This document shows, in pieces, positions 7,740 through 16,928 of a stretch of DNA of 64,000 nucleotides. The notes beneath the pieces are model-generated. The model did not search any database. It was not told the DNA's origin and was given only the letters and a program-made list of their open reading frames with translations. The translations under genes and the position numbers were made by a program. Each line of letters starts with the position of its first letter. Positions within the stretch are counted from its first letter, which is position 1. The stretch lies in assembly GCF_001431595.1 (NCBI RefSeq), contig NZ_LDJO01000033.1:1-64000 (forward strand), in the 5' to 3' direction. Origin of the DNA: Stenotrophomonas acidaminiphila. Lineage in GTDB: Bacteria; Pseudomonadota; Gammaproteobacteria; Xanthomonadales; Xanthomonadaceae.

Positions 7740-8849
7740 TCAGTGCGCGTGCAGTGCCTCGTGCAGCACGTCCAGCAGCTGGCCGTCGTCCAGCCGGTGT
7801 TCCCAGTACATGATGCCGCCGAGCTTGTTGCGTTTGACGTACCCGGCCTTGATCGCCAGCGACTGCGGGTCGTCGTAGGTGATCAGCTGTCGCGTGGTGG
7901 GATTCCACAGCCACGGCACCTGCGCCTGCGCGTCCCAGTGGCGTTCCCAGCCCGGCGCGCCGAGGCGGCTGCGCACGATCTCGCCCCAGTCGATGAAACC
8001 GCCCTCGCTGCCGAAGCTGCGGTACAGGCCGGCATCGACCGGCTCCACGTCGCCGAAGCGGCGGCCGTAGAACGGCACGCCGACGTTGATCTTGTCCGCC
8101 GGCACGCCGGCATCCAGGAAGTAGCGCACCGCGCCTTCGGTGGTGCGTTCGTCCGCCGGCGCCAGCGCCGAACGCGCCAGCCCGCTCTGGTGGCCGGTGG
8201 TCGGGGTCAGGCTGCCGTGGAAGTCGTAGGTCATCAGGTTGATCCAGTCCAGCGACCGGGCGATGCGCGGCAGTTCCAGGCCTTCGGCGAAGCGGCCTTC
8301 GGCCGCGGCGATGGTCAGCAGGTAGTGGCGTTGGCCCTTGCCTTCGCGGTCCAGGCGCGCGCGCAGCGCTTCCAGCATCAGGGTGAAATTGCGGCGGTCG
8401 TCCGGGCTGTGGCTGATGTCGGCGTCGCCCAGGGTCGGGTATTCCCAGTCGATATCCAGGCCGTCCAGGTCGAAGCGGTGCAGCAGGGCGACGCCGCTGT
8501 CGATGAAACGCGCGCGCGCTTCATCGGTGGCGGCAGCCTCGGAGAAATTGCCGGCCCCCCAGCCGCCGATGGAAAGCACGATTTTCAGCGCGGCGTTGTC
8601 GGCCCGATGGGCGACGAGCGCGTGCACGTGCGCCGGATCGACCTTGTCGGGCAGGTACACGCTGCCGTCGGGCGCGACCCTGGCAAAGGCGAAATTCACC
8701 ACGTCCAGCTGCGCGGCCGGCAGCCGCGGCGGCGCCGGGCCGTCGGTCACGTAGCCGATCAGGCGGAACGGCTGGGCCTGCGTGGCGGCGGCGAACGCGA
8801 GCAGCGCTGTGGCCAGCAGGGCGCGCAGGCGGCGGTGGGGCATGGGCAT
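7740..8849 (-). CDS. Secreted glycoside hydrolase family 18 protein (chitinase-like)
   Basis: A 369-residue precursor with a Sec signal (about residues 1-25, cleavage near TQA-QP). The GH18 barrel shows 'KIVLSIGGWG' (strand 3) and the catalytic 'FDLDGLDIDWEYP', which keeps the DxxDxDxE motif with the acid/base Glu. 'INVGVPFYGRRF' and 'GGIMYWEHRLDDG' are further family strands. Such enzymes hydrolyse beta-1,4-N-acetylglucosamine links in chitin or related glycans by substrate-assisted catalysis. No chitin-binding module is present, so oligosaccharides or a non-chitin glycan are possible substrates. A start 6 bp further in (8843) is equally possible. Confidence 0.9.
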   Translation of the reverse strand: MPMPHRRLRALLATALLAFAAATQAQPFRLIGYVTDGPAPPRLPAAQLDVVNFAFARVAPDGSVYLPDKVDPAHVHALVAHRADNAALKIVLSIGGWGAGNFSEAAATDEARARFIDSGVALLHRFDLDGLDIDWEYPTLGDADISHSPDDRRNFTLMLEALRARLDREGKGQRHYLLTIAAAEGRFAEGLELPRIARSLDWINLMTYDFHGSLTPTTGHQSGLARSALAPADERTTEGAVRYFLDAGVPADKINVGVPFYGRRFGDVEPVDAGLYRSFGSEGGFIDWGEIVRSRLGAPGWERHWDAQAQVPWLWNPTTRQLITYDDPQSLAIKAGYVKRNKLGGIMYWEHRLDDGQLLDVLHEALHAH

Positions 8850-8977
8850 GGGTGGTCCCGGCGTGGATCAGCGGCCCACTCTAGCCGCTCCGGCCGATGC
8901 GGCCGTGCGCGGTAACGCCTGAAACCGGTGGCCATGACGCCTGTAGGAACGCCATGCAGGAACGCCAGATCGCCAGG

Positions 8978-9820
8978 TCAGCGCGCGTCGGGCAGGCCGG
9001 TCGCCAGCGCCGCGGCTTCGGCGGCGCAATCGCGCGGTATCGGCAGCGCCTGCGCACGCGCGGCGGCGATCTCCTGCCGCGCCGCGGCCAGGTCGGCGAC
9101 GAACCCAGCGTTGTCGTGCAGGCGCGCGACCGTGGCCGCACCCAGCGCCTGGCCCTGCTGCACGTCGCTGTACCAGTGCACGTTGCACACCAGCCGGCTG
9201 TGGCCGTAGTTGCGCCCGCGCTCGAGCAGCGCGGTGGCGCGTTCCGGGGCGATCTCCGACAGGATCAGCGCCCATGCCCAGCCGATGGCGGTGTGGCCCG
9301 ACGGGTAGGAGCCGCTGCCGCGCAGGTGCGGCTCGTCGTCCGGGGTGCAGGTCGGCTCGCCGTTGACCATGAACGGGCGTGGCCGCCGGTAGTGGTTCTT
9401 GGCCGCACGGGTGGCCGCGCTGGCGTCGATCAGGCTGCGCTGCAGCAGGCGGTACAGGGCCGGGGTGTGTCCGCTGTCCACCGCGATCCCCAGCGCACAG
9501 CTGAACTGCCCGGCGCCGGCGGGAAAGCGCAGGTCGGCGTCGGCGCTTGCCTGCGCGAAGCGCGTGCTGCCGCGCAGCGCGGTGGCCTGGCGGGCGATGG
9601 CCTCGTCCAGCGCCGCCCAGGCCGAGCCCGGCGCCGGTGGTGGCGGGCTCAATGCCTGGCTGTCCGGGATCGCCGCGCCCTGCAGGTAGCCGGTCGGCGC
9701 CGGCTCGGCGGATGCGTCGTGGCCGCGGTCAACGGGGGCGGGCGTGCTGGCGCATGCCGCAAGCGCGGCGGCCAGGACGGAGGCCGCGCCCAGGCGCAGC
9801 GGAAACGGGGAACGGGACAT
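8978..9820 (-). CDS. Class A nonspecific acid phosphatase (PAP2 superfamily), lipoprotein
   Basis: A 280-residue protein with a lipobox (ALAAC) at about residue 23. The three PAP2 phosphatase motifs are in order: 'KNHYRRPRP' (KX6RP), 'SGSYPSGHT' (PSGH) and 'SRLVCNVHWYSD' (SRX5HX3D), with both catalytic His residues and the Arg/Lys phosphate pocket intact. The spacing and the Cys residues resemble bacterial class A acid phosphatases (PhoN/PhoC type), which hydrolyse phosphomonoesters in the periplasm. The lipid anchor is a variation on the usual soluble periplasmic form. A second, unrelated acid phosphatase of the HAD class is encoded near 21.3 kb. Confidence 0.92.
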   Translation of the reverse strand: MSRSPFPLRLGAASVLAAALAACASTPAPVDRGHDASAEPAPTGYLQGAAIPDSQALSPPPPAPGSAWAALDEAIARQATALRGSTRFAQASADADLRFPAGAGQFSCALGIAVDSGHTPALYRLLQRSLIDASAATRAAKNHYRRPRPFMVNGEPTCTPDDEPHLRGSGSYPSGHTAIGWAWALILSEIAPERATALLERGRNYGHSRLVCNVHWYSDVQQGQALGAATVARLHDNAGFVADLAAARQEIAAARAQALPIPRDCAAEAAALATGLPDAR

Positions 9821-9878
9821 CGTGCAGGCATGGATCGGCGGAACGGGCCGGCATCATCGCACCGATGCCCCGGCCCAC

Positions 9879-10703
9879 CTAGATGGCGCGGGCCCACGCG
9901 CTGAGCCGGCCGTCCTCCTCCCGCACCTCGATCGGGCCGCCGAACACTTCGGACAGCGGGCCGGCGCGCAGCAGCTCGCCCCGCCTGCCGTCGGCGAAGA
10001 TGCGCCCGCCCTTCATCAGCACCACGCGCTGGATCTCCGGGATCACTTCCTCGATGTGGTGGGTGACCAGCACCAGGGTGATGCCCTGCCCGGCGAGGTG
10101 GCGCATGGTGTCGATCAGGTGCTGGCGCGATACCAGGTCCAGGCCGGTGGACGGCTCGTCGAGCAGCAGTGCGCGCGGCTGGTTCACCAGCGCGCGGGCG
10201 ATCAGCACGCGGCGGGTCTCGCCGGCGGACAGTTCGGCGTAGCTGCGGCCGAGCAGCGGCAGGGCGCGTGCCAATCCCAGCGCGTGGCGCGCGCGGGCGC
10301 GCATGTCGTCGCTGACGTCGCGGTGCGCCGGCACCACGTAACTGGCGAAAAAGCCGGAGATCACCGCCTCTTCCACGCCCAGCCCCGGCATTTCGGCCAG
10401 GTTGCCGGACAGGTCGCCGCTGACGATGCCCAGCTGCGAGCGCAGCCGGTCCACCTGCCAGCGGGTCTGGCCCAGCACCTTGACCGGCACATGGCCGTCG
10501 GCGCGCGCCAGCGGGTACAGCTCGCGGGTGATCAGCTTGATGAAGGAGGACTTGCCGCAGCCGTTGGGGCCGAGGATGGCGGTGTGCTGGCCCTGCTCGA
10601 TGCGCAGGTCCAGTTCGTGCAGGACCCGGACCTGGCCGCGGATGACGCAGGCGTGGTCCAGTTCGATCAGGGGGGCCGCGGCGGCGGCAGGGGCGGTGGA
10701 CAT
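9879..10703 (-). CDS. Stand-alone ABC transporter ATP-binding protein
   Basis: A 274-residue cytoplasmic ATPase with Walker A 'GPNGCGKSS' (about residue 46), a signature 'LSAGETRRV' (a variant of LSGGQ), Walker B 'ALLLDEPSTGLD' and the H-loop 'LVTHHIEE'. It most resembles the ModF/YlmA-like group of single-domain ABC proteins encoded away from a permease. No permease or binding protein is adjacent, so its partner cannot be told; it may act in a non-transport role or with a distant permease. It is transcribed away from the desaturase gene on the opposite strand. Confidence 0.88.
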   Translation of the reverse strand: MSTAPAAAAAPLIELDHACVIRGQVRVLHELDLRIEQGQHTAILGPNGCGKSSFIKLITRELYPLARADGHVPVKVLGQTRWQVDRLRSQLGIVSGDLSGNLAEMPGLGVEEAVISGFFASYVVPAHRDVSDDMRARARHALGLARALPLLGRSYAELSAGETRRVLIARALVNQPRALLLDEPSTGLDLVSRQHLIDTMRHLAGQGITLVLVTHHIEEVIPEIQRVVLMKGGRIFADGRRGELLRAGPLSEVFGGPIEVREEDGRLSAWARAI

Positions 10704-10845
10704 CGTTCAGGCGGGAGCGGGGCAAGGGGCGCGCAGCTGAAGGATTGGACCAAAGTCGGGCGCCGGGTGGATGAAGTTTGCCGCTGCAGGCCCCATCATG
10801 TGTATCCACAGTTTCATATGCCACCGAACGGCCTGGAGTTCCGCG

Positions 10846-12048
10846 ATGTCCGACACCCTCCTCGACTTCCTCACCGGCGGCGTCGCCGGCCTGGGCTGGT
10901 GGGGCATGCTGGCGGTGCTGCTGGTGTTCACCCAGCTCACCATCTTCGCGGTCACCCTGTACCTGCACCGCAGCCAGGCCCACCGCGGCGTGGATTTCCA
11001 CCCGCTGATCGCGCATTTCTTCCGCTTCTGGACCTGGCTGACCACCTCGATGATCACCCGCGAGTGGGTGGCGATCCATCGCAAGCACCACGCCAAGGTG
11101 GAAACCGACGAGGACCCGCACAGCCCGGTGACCAAGGGCATCGGCCGCGTGTTCTGGCGCGGCGTCGAGCTGTACCGCGAAGCCCGCGCCCAGCGCGCGG
11201 ACATCGAGCAGTACGGCCGCGGCGCGCCCGAGGACTGGATCGAACGCCACCTCTACACCCCGCACGCCAACCTCGGCCCGGTGGTGCTGTTCGCGCTGGA
11301 CTTCGCGCTGTTCGGCCTGCCCGGCATCGCCCTGTGGGCGATCCAGATGGCGTGGATCCCGTTCTGGGCCGCCGGCGTGGTCAACGGCCTGGGGCACTGG
11401 TGGGGTTACCGCAACTTCGAATCGGCCGATACCTCGACCAACCTGACCCCGTGGGCGTTCTGGATCGGCGGCGAGGAGCTGCACAACAACCACCACGCCT
11501 TCCCCAGCTCGGCGCGTTTCTCGATGCGCCGCTGGGAGTTCGACATCGGCTGGCAGGCGATCCGCCTGCTGCAGGCGCTGGGCCTGGCCAAGGTGCTGCG
11601 CGTGGCGCCGACCATGGACATCCGCCCGAACATCGCCGTGCCCGACACCGACACGCTCAAGGCACTGCTCTCGCACCGTTTCCAGGCCATGACCGACTAC
11701 CAGCGCAACGTGTTCGCCCCGGCCCTGCGCGAAGAGGCCGCCATCGCCGGCGCCAAGCTGCGCAAGATGCTGCCGCGGCGCATGCGCAGGGGCCTGGTCA
11801 ATGACGGCCGCTGGCTCAAGCCGGCCTGCCGCGAACAGCTGCAGCAGTGGGTGAGCCAGCGCCCGCGCATCCAGCTGCTGGTGGAACACCGCGCGCGGCT
11901 TTCGGCGCTGCTCGAGGCGCGTACCCACGACGCCGCCGAGCGCCTGCGCCACCTGCAGCAGTGGTGCCACGAGGCCGAGGCCAGCGGCGTGGCCGCCCTG
12001 CAGGCGTACGCGGCGCGACTGAAGGGTTACTCGCTCAGCGCGGCATGA
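10846..12048 (+). CDS. Membrane fatty acid desaturase (acyl-CoA delta-9 desaturase type)
   Basis: A 400-residue membrane enzyme with hydrophobic spans at about residues 15-40 and two more around 145-190. The three di-iron His boxes are visible: 'HRSQAHR' (HX4H type), 'HRKHHAK' (HXXHH) and 'HNNHHAF' (HXXHH). These enzymes introduce a cis double bond into acyl chains with O2 and electrons from a ferredoxin or cytochrome partner, tuning membrane fluidity. An extra C-terminal helical tail of about 120 residues follows the catalytic part. CTGGAG just upstream serves as the ribosome site. The EF-hand gene overlaps its stop codon. Confidence 0.9.
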   Translation: MSDTLLDFLTGGVAGLGWWGMLAVLLVFTQLTIFAVTLYLHRSQAHRGVDFHPLIAHFFRFWTWLTTSMITREWVAIHRKHHAKVETDEDPHSPVTKGIGRVFWRGVELYREARAQRADIEQYGRGAPEDWIERHLYTPHANLGPVVLFALDFALFGLPGIALWAIQMAWIPFWAAGVVNGLGHWWGYRNFESADTSTNLTPWAFWIGGEELHNNHHAFPSSARFSMRRWEFDIGWQAIRLLQALGLAKVLRVAPTMDIRPNIAVPDTDTLKALLSHRFQAMTDYQRNVFAPALREEAAIAGAKLRKMLPRRMRRGLVNDGRWLKPACREQLQQWVSQRPRIQLLVEHRARLSALLEARTHDAAERLRHLQQWCHEAEASGVAALQAYAARLKGYSLSAA

Positions 12049-12416
12049 GCGCCCGCGCCGCCGCGCCGGTCACGGGACGCCGCTTCGCGCGGCGCCTGCC
12101 GGTGCTGCTGGCGGCGCTGCTGCCATGGACCGCGCCGGCGCAGGTGCACGATGCCGGCGACTACCTGCGGCGCATGGACCTGGACGGCGACGGCCGGGTC
12201 GCGCCGGACGAATACCAGCGGTGGATGCTCTACGCCTTCGAGCGCATGGACCGCGACGGCAACGGTGTGCTGGAGCCGGGGGAACAGCCCGGCGGCCGCG
12301 GCCGGCCGATCACCCGCGAACAGCACGGGCAGGTGATCCTCGAACGCTTCCGCAGGCAGGATGCCAACGGCGACGGTTACCTGGACGCGCGCGAGCTGAT
12401 GGCGCCACCGCGTTGA
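12045..12416 (+). CDS. Small secreted EF-hand calcium-binding protein
   Basis: A 123-residue protein with an N-terminal signal peptide (hydrophobic 'LPVLLAALLPWTAPAQ', cleavage near residue 32). Three EF-hand loops with near-ideal ligands follow: 'DLDGDGRVAPDE', 'DRDGNGVLEPGE' and 'DANGDGYLDARE'. Each has acidic or Asn/Gly residues at positions 1, 3, 5 and 12, so calcium binding is likely in the periplasm or outside. The ATG overlaps the stop codon of the desaturase gene (ATGA), which implies translational coupling. What calcium does here, and why it is coupled to a desaturase, cannot be read from the sequence. Confidence 0.88.
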   Translation: MSARAAAPVTGRRFARRLPVLLAALLPWTAPAQVHDAGDYLRRMDLDGDGRVAPDEYQRWMLYAFERMDRDGNGVLEPGEQPGGRGRPITREQHGQVILERFRRQDANGDGYLDARELMAPPR

Positions 12417-12601
12417 TGCGCTGCCGGCGTACGACCGCAATGGCGCACCCGAACCATCCGGGACATCGGCGATGACGCACTTGTCCGTACCATTGCCGGC
12501 CACCACGTCGTTGCGATTGCCGGGAGCCGCGCTGTCGCTGGCGCCGGGCAACCAGCCCATGTGGCGCTTTTCCAGTTGCGCGTGGGCCGCTTCGGCTGCA
12601 T
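12417..12601 (-). other. Intergenic stretch with a coding-like minus-strand frame, possible gene remnant
   Basis: The gap between the EF-hand gene and mutM holds a minus-strand reading frame with third-position GC bias like the real genes here and a stretch reading 'SAAPGNRNDVVAGNGTDKC'. It has no sensible start, no ribosome site and no recognised family, and it runs into the neighbouring genes antisense. It may be a leftover of a degraded gene or chance. Confidence 0.2.
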
Positions 12602-12663
12602 GCGCGCGCGGCCAGGCCCGCCCGGACCCGCGTTCCGGGGGGCGCGAATAACAGGATCGAGCG

Positions 12664-13476
12664 ATGCCGGAACTGCCCGAAGTAGAAACCACCCGCCGCG
12701 GCCTGGAGCCGCACCTGCAGGGGCGGCGCATCCACGGCGTGATCCTGCGCCGGCCGGACCTGCGCTGGCCGATTCCGCCGGACATCGAGCGGGCGCTGCC
12801 CGGCCAGCGCATCGCCGCGATCCGCCGCCGCGCCAAGTACCTGCTGCTCGATACCGATGCCGGCAGCGCGCTGCTGCACCTGGGCATGTCCGGCAGCCTG
12901 CGCGTGCTTCCCGGCGACACCCCGGTGCGTGCCCACGACCACGTCGACATCAGCCTCGAGGATGGGCGCCTGCTGCGCTTCAACGACCCGCGCCGGTTTG
13001 GTTGCCTGCTGTGGCAGCCGCCGGGCGAAACCCACGAACTGCTGCGCGGGCTCGGCCCCGAGCCGCTGGACGCGGCGTTCGACGGCGACTACCTGTTCGC
13101 GCGCAGCCGCGGCCGCAGCGCACCGGTCAAGAGCTTCCTGATGGACCAGCGTATCGTCGTCGGCGTCGGCAACATCTACGCCGCCGAAAGCCTGTTCATG
13201 GCCGGGATCAACCCGCTGCGCGAGGCCGGCAAGGTGTCGCGCGAGCGCTACCAGCGCCTGGCCACGGCGGTGAAGGACATCCTCGGCTACGCCATCACCC
13301 GCGGCGGCACCACCCTGCGCGATTTCATCAGTCCCGACGGCGCCCCCGGCTACTTCGAGCAGGAGCTGTCGGTGTACGGCCGCGAGGGCCAGGCCTGCGT
13401 GCGCTGCGGGCGCCCGCTGCGCCATGCCAGCATCGGCCAGCGCGCCAGCGTGTGGTGCGGGCACTGCCAGCGCTGA
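12664..13476 (+). CDS. mutM: Formamidopyrimidine-DNA glycosylase
   Basis: A 270-residue base-excision repair enzyme that removes 8-oxoguanine and other oxidised purines and nicks the abasic site. It has the canonical N-terminus 'PELPEVET' (catalytic Pro after Met removal, and Glu3), the '[10 protein letters not shown]' segment with the conserved Lys, the helix-two-turn-helix around '[13 protein letters not shown]', and a C-terminal zinc finger with four Cys (CVRCG...CGHC). Length and motifs match full-length Fpg. It has its own ribosome site (AGGA) and is followed 105 bp later by opgD on the same strand. Confidence 0.97.
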   Translation: MPELPEVETTRRGLEPHLQGRRIHGVILRRPDLRWPIPPDIERALPGQRIAAIRRRAKYLLLDTDAGSALLHLGMSGSLRVLPGDTPVRAHDHVDISLEDGRLLRFNDPRRFGCLLWQPPGETHELLRGLGPEPLDAAFDGDYLFARSRGRSAPVKSFLMDQRIVVGVGNIYAAESLFMAGINPLREAGKVSRERYQRLATAVKDILGYAITRGGTTLRDFISPDGAPGYFEQELSVYGREGQACVRCGRPLRHASIGQRASVWCGHCQR

Positions 13477-13581
13477 GCGGCCGCGGCGGGCCGGCGCGCG
13501 GCTGAGCCGGCCTTCACCCGCGGCTTACCTTCGTTCACCCGCCGCTGCCTATCATCCGCCCACCCCTTACCGGACGACCGC

Positions 13582-15177
13582 ATGGATCGACGCGACTTCC
13601 TCCAGCGCGCCTCGCTGGCCCTGGCCGCCTTCGGACTGCCGGCGCTGCCGGCCTGTGCCGCCGCCGAACGGCAGTTGGGCCTGCGTCGCATCGGCCAGCC
13701 GCAGCCGTTCGACTTCGCCGCGCTCAAGGGCCAGGCGCGCGCGCTGTCGCAGGCGCCGTACCGCAGCCACAAGCGCACCCTGCCGCCGGAAGTGGAGGCG
13801 CTGGACTGGGACCAGTACCAGTCCATCCGCTACCGCCAGGACCACGCGCTGTGGGCCGACCAGCCCGGCAGGTTCCAGGCCAGGTTTTTCCACCTGGGCC
13901 TGTATTTCCATTCGCCGGTGCGCATGTTCGACGTGGTCGACGGCAAGGCGCAGGAGCTGGCCTACGACGGCGCCGCGTTCGATTACGGCAACAGCGGCAT
14001 CCACGGCGGGCGGCTGCCGGCGGACCTGGGCTTCGCCGGCTTCCGCCTCAACACCCGCAGCGACACCGAACGCGACTTTGCCGCGTTCCTTGGCGCCAGC
14101 TACTTCCGCGCGGTGGGCAAGGAAGGCCAGTACGGCCAGTCCGCGCGCGGGTTGGCGATCGACACCGGCACCGGCAGGCCCGAGGAGTTCCCGGACTTCA
14201 TCGCCTACTACCTGGAGCAGCCGGCGCGCGACTCGGACACCGTGGTCGTCCATGGGCTGCTGGATTCGCCGAGCGTGACCGGTGCCTATCGCTTCGCCAT
14301 CACCAACGGCGACGTGCTGCTGATGGATATCGACAGCGCGCTGTACCCGCGCCGGGAGATCGAGCGGCTGGGCATCGCCCCGTGCACCAGCATGTACCAG
14401 GTGGGCGAGAACGACCGCCGCATGGCCTGGGACTGGCGCCCGGAGATCCACGACACCGACGGCCTGTCGATGTGGAGCGGTGCCGGCGAGTGGATCTGGC
14501 GCCCGCTGTGCAACCCGGCGCAGTTGCGCTTCAACATGTTCGTGGACGACAACCCGCGTGGCTTCGGCCTGCTGCAGCGCGACCGCGACTTCGACCATTA
14601 CCAGGACGACGGCGTGTTCTACGAGAAGCGCCCGTGCCTGTGGGTCGAGCCGAAGGGCCAATGGGGCGAGGGCTCGGTGCAGCTGGTGGAGATTCCCACC
14701 GTCGACGAGACCTTCGACAACATCGTCGCGTTCTGGAACCCGAAGCAGAAGCCGCAGCCGGGGCAGGAACTGCTGGTCGGCTACCGGCTGTACTGGGGCG
14801 CGCAACCCCCGGCACGGCCGCCGCTGGCGCACTGCGTGGCCAGCCGCACCGGGCTGGGCGGGGTGATCGGCAAGAAGCGCGAGTACTTCTCCTGGCGCTT
14901 CGCGGTGGACTTCGAAGGCGGCGAACTGGCCGGCCTGATCGACAAGGCCGAGGTCGAGGCGGTGGTGGAAGCCAGCAGCGGGCGGGTGGAGGTGGTTTCG
15001 GCGCGCCCGCTGCGCGAGATCAACGGCTACCGCGCCATGTTCGACCTGGTGCCGCCCGACGGCGGCACCGGGCAGATCGACATCCGCCTGTACCTGCGCA
15101 GCGGCGGCAAGGCGCTCACCGAGACCTGGCTGTACCAGTACAGCCCGCCGCCGGCGGACCAGCGCACGCTGTACTGA
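13582..15177 (+). CDS. opgD: Periplasmic glucan biosynthesis protein OpgD (MdoD)
   Basis: A 531-residue precursor that begins with a twin-arginine signal: 'RRDFLQRASLALAAFGL' followed by ALPACA. A Tat signal distinguishes OpgD from its Sec-exported relative OpgG. The body shows the family pattern, for example 'FDFAALKGQARALSQAPY', 'GENDRRMAWDWRPEIHDTDGL' in the middle and 'FSWRFAVDFEGGEL' in the C-terminal domain. OpgG/OpgD proteins shape the beta-glucan backbone of osmoregulated periplasmic glucans. The folded-export route fits the tatABC genes at 37.2-38.6 kb. Length and N-terminus agree with complete proteins. Confidence 0.93.
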   Translation: MDRRDFLQRASLALAAFGLPALPACAAAERQLGLRRIGQPQPFDFAALKGQARALSQAPYRSHKRTLPPEVEALDWDQYQSIRYRQDHALWADQPGRFQARFFHLGLYFHSPVRMFDVVDGKAQELAYDGAAFDYGNSGIHGGRLPADLGFAGFRLNTRSDTERDFAAFLGASYFRAVGKEGQYGQSARGLAIDTGTGRPEEFPDFIAYYLEQPARDSDTVVVHGLLDSPSVTGAYRFAITNGDVLLMDIDSALYPRREIERLGIAPCTSMYQVGENDRRMAWDWRPEIHDTDGLSMWSGAGEWIWRPLCNPAQLRFNMFVDDNPRGFGLLQRDRDFDHYQDDGVFYEKRPCLWVEPKGQWGEGSVQLVEIPTVDETFDNIVAFWNPKQKPQPGQELLVGYRLYWGAQPPARPPLAHCVASRTGLGGVIGKKREYFSWRFAVDFEGGELAGLIDKAEVEAVVEASSGRVEVVSARPLREINGYRAMFDLVPPDGGTGQIDIRLYLRSGGKALTETWLYQYSPPPADQRTLY

Positions 15178-15289
15178 CGCGCCGCGTCCCGGCCTGTCCG
15201 GCAGCGCGCGGCCGGGGGCTGCGGCGCAACGGCCGGGCCGTCGGCCGGCGTCGTGCACGCGCGCTGACCGGTGCATCGCCAGGCATCCG

Positions 15290-15319
15290 TTGACAGCATC
15301 GCCGGATCGCGCCTAAAAC
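15290..15319 (+). promoter_or_regulatory. Sigma-70-type promoter upstream of the sugar transporter gene
   Basis: TTGACA (15290-15295, perfect -35), an 18-nt spacer and TAAAAC (15314-15319, 4 of 6 matches). It lies in the 269-bp gap after opgD and would give a leader of about 120 nt to the MFS gene. Confidence 0.5.
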
Positions 15320-15446
15320 GGCCGACGGTCCGTCATCGCCCGCGTGCGCGCGTGGCGTGGCGGGACCGCGCACGGGGCTTCCCGTGGGTCCGCAGGGGAC
15401 GGGCGCGGCGCGCCCGCAGTGACGACGACAACGAGACCGGGATGCC

Positions 15447-16892
15447 ATGACGCAGAAAACCCGCTGGTCGCAGTTCGGTGTGCTCATCACGGTGTTCTTT
15501 TTCTGGGGCTTCGTCGCCGCCAGCAACGACATCCTGATCCCGGTCTTCCAGAAGGCCTTCGACCTCAGCCACGCACAGAGCCAGCTGGTGTCGTTCGCGT
15601 TCTACATCGCCTACACGGTCGGCTCGCTGGCCTATTTCGGCATCTCCCGGCTCGCGGGCCAGGATCTGCTCAACCGCATCGGCTACCGCAACGGCATCTG
15701 CCTGGGCCTGCTGGTGTCGGCGCTGGGCACGCTGTTGTTCTACCCGGCGGCCAACAGCGGGTCGTTCGTACTGATGCTGTCGGGCCTGTTCATCGTCGGC
15801 CTGGGATTCTCGCTGCAGCAGATCGCGGCCAATCCGCTGGCCATCGTGATGGGCAATCCGGCCACCGGCGCGCAGCGCCTGACCCTGGCCGGCGGGGTCA
15901 ACAACTTCGGCACCACCATCGGCCCGCTGCTGGTCAGCGTGGCGATCTTCGGCAGCGTGGCCAGCGGCAACACCGAAGCCAGCATCGAGAGCGTCAAGAT
16001 GCCCTACCTGGTGCTGGGCGCGGCATTCGTGCTGGTGGCGCTGTTCCTGAGATTCTCCTCGGTGCCCAACCACATCGACCTGGAAGGCGTCGCCCGCAGC
16101 GAGTCGCAGGACGCCGGCCGGCTCCCGCACAAGGCGTCGGCGTTCGCCTACCCGCAGCTGCTGCTGGGGATGGTGGCGATCTTCCTCTACGTCGGCGTGG
16201 AGGTGTCCACCGGCGCGCACCTGCCGGCCTACATGCGCGAACACCTGGGCGTGGATACCTCGGCGGTCGCGCCGTACGTGTCGCTGTACTGGGCCAGCCT
16301 GATGATCGGCCGCTGGACCGGCGCGGCCGGCGCATTCGAGATCGGCGCCGGTGCCCGGCGCATGCTGACCCTGGTCCTGCCGTTCGTCGCCTTCGGCGTG
16401 TTCCTCGCGGTGAACGCGGCGCTGCGCCACGAGGTGGCGCAGTTCTACGGCTATGCCGGAGTGATCGTGGTGATGATCGCCGCCACCCTGCTCAGCCGCG
16501 GCAATCCGGCGCGGATGCTGCTGTACTTCGCGCTGTGCGGCATCGCCGCGCTGCTGGTGGGCATGTTCAGCGACGGCAAGACCAGCGCCATCGCCTTCAT
16601 CAGTTCCGGGCTGTTCTGCAGCACCATGTGGCCGTGCGTGTTCGCGCTGGCCATCGCCGGACTCGGTCGCCACACCAACCAGGGCAGCAGCCTGCTGGTG
16701 ATGATGATCATGGGCGGCGCGCTGGTACCGCTGCTGCAGGGCGTGCTGGCCGATACCGCCGGCATCCACATGAGCTTCTGGGTCGGGGTGGCCTGCTTCG
16801 CCTACCTGGCGTTCTACGCGCTGCGCTCGGCCGCGCTCCTGCGCCGCCAGGGCATCGACCTGGACCGGCTGGCAGCCGAAGGCGGGCATTGA
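15447..16892 (+). CDS. Sugar MFS transporter, FucP/GluP family
   Basis: A 481-residue inner-membrane permease with about 12 hydrophobic spans. The first helix 'FFFWGFVAASNDILIPVFQ' is the FucP-family signature, and 'ANPLAIVMGNPATGAQRL..AGGVNNFGTTIGPL' matches helices 4-5 of the fucose/glucose/N-acetylglucosamine proton symporters. The substrate cannot be read from the sequence; in xanthomonads relatives carry glucose/galactose or N-acetylglucosamine. A ribosome site (GAGACCGGGATG region) lies before the ATG. No regulator or sugar kinase is adjacent. Confidence 0.9.
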   Translation: MTQKTRWSQFGVLITVFFFWGFVAASNDILIPVFQKAFDLSHAQSQLVSFAFYIAYTVGSLAYFGISRLAGQDLLNRIGYRNGICLGLLVSALGTLLFYPAANSGSFVLMLSGLFIVGLGFSLQQIAANPLAIVMGNPATGAQRLTLAGGVNNFGTTIGPLLVSVAIFGSVASGNTEASIESVKMPYLVLGAAFVLVALFLRFSSVPNHIDLEGVARSESQDAGRLPHKASAFAYPQLLLGMVAIFLYVGVEVSTGAHLPAYMREHLGVDTSAVAPYVSLYWASLMIGRWTGAAGAFEIGAGARRMLTLVLPFVAFGVFLAVNAALRHEVAQFYGYAGVIVVMIAATLLSRGNPARMLLYFALCGIAALLVGMFSDGKTSAIAFISSGLFCSTMWPCVFALAIAGLGRHTNQGSSLLVMMIMGGALVPLLQGVLADTAGIHMSFWVGVACFAYLAFYALRSAALLRRQGIDLDRLAAEGGH

Positions 16893-16928
16893 GCCACCCG
16901 GCGGCGGCCGTCACCGCGGCGCCGCCCG

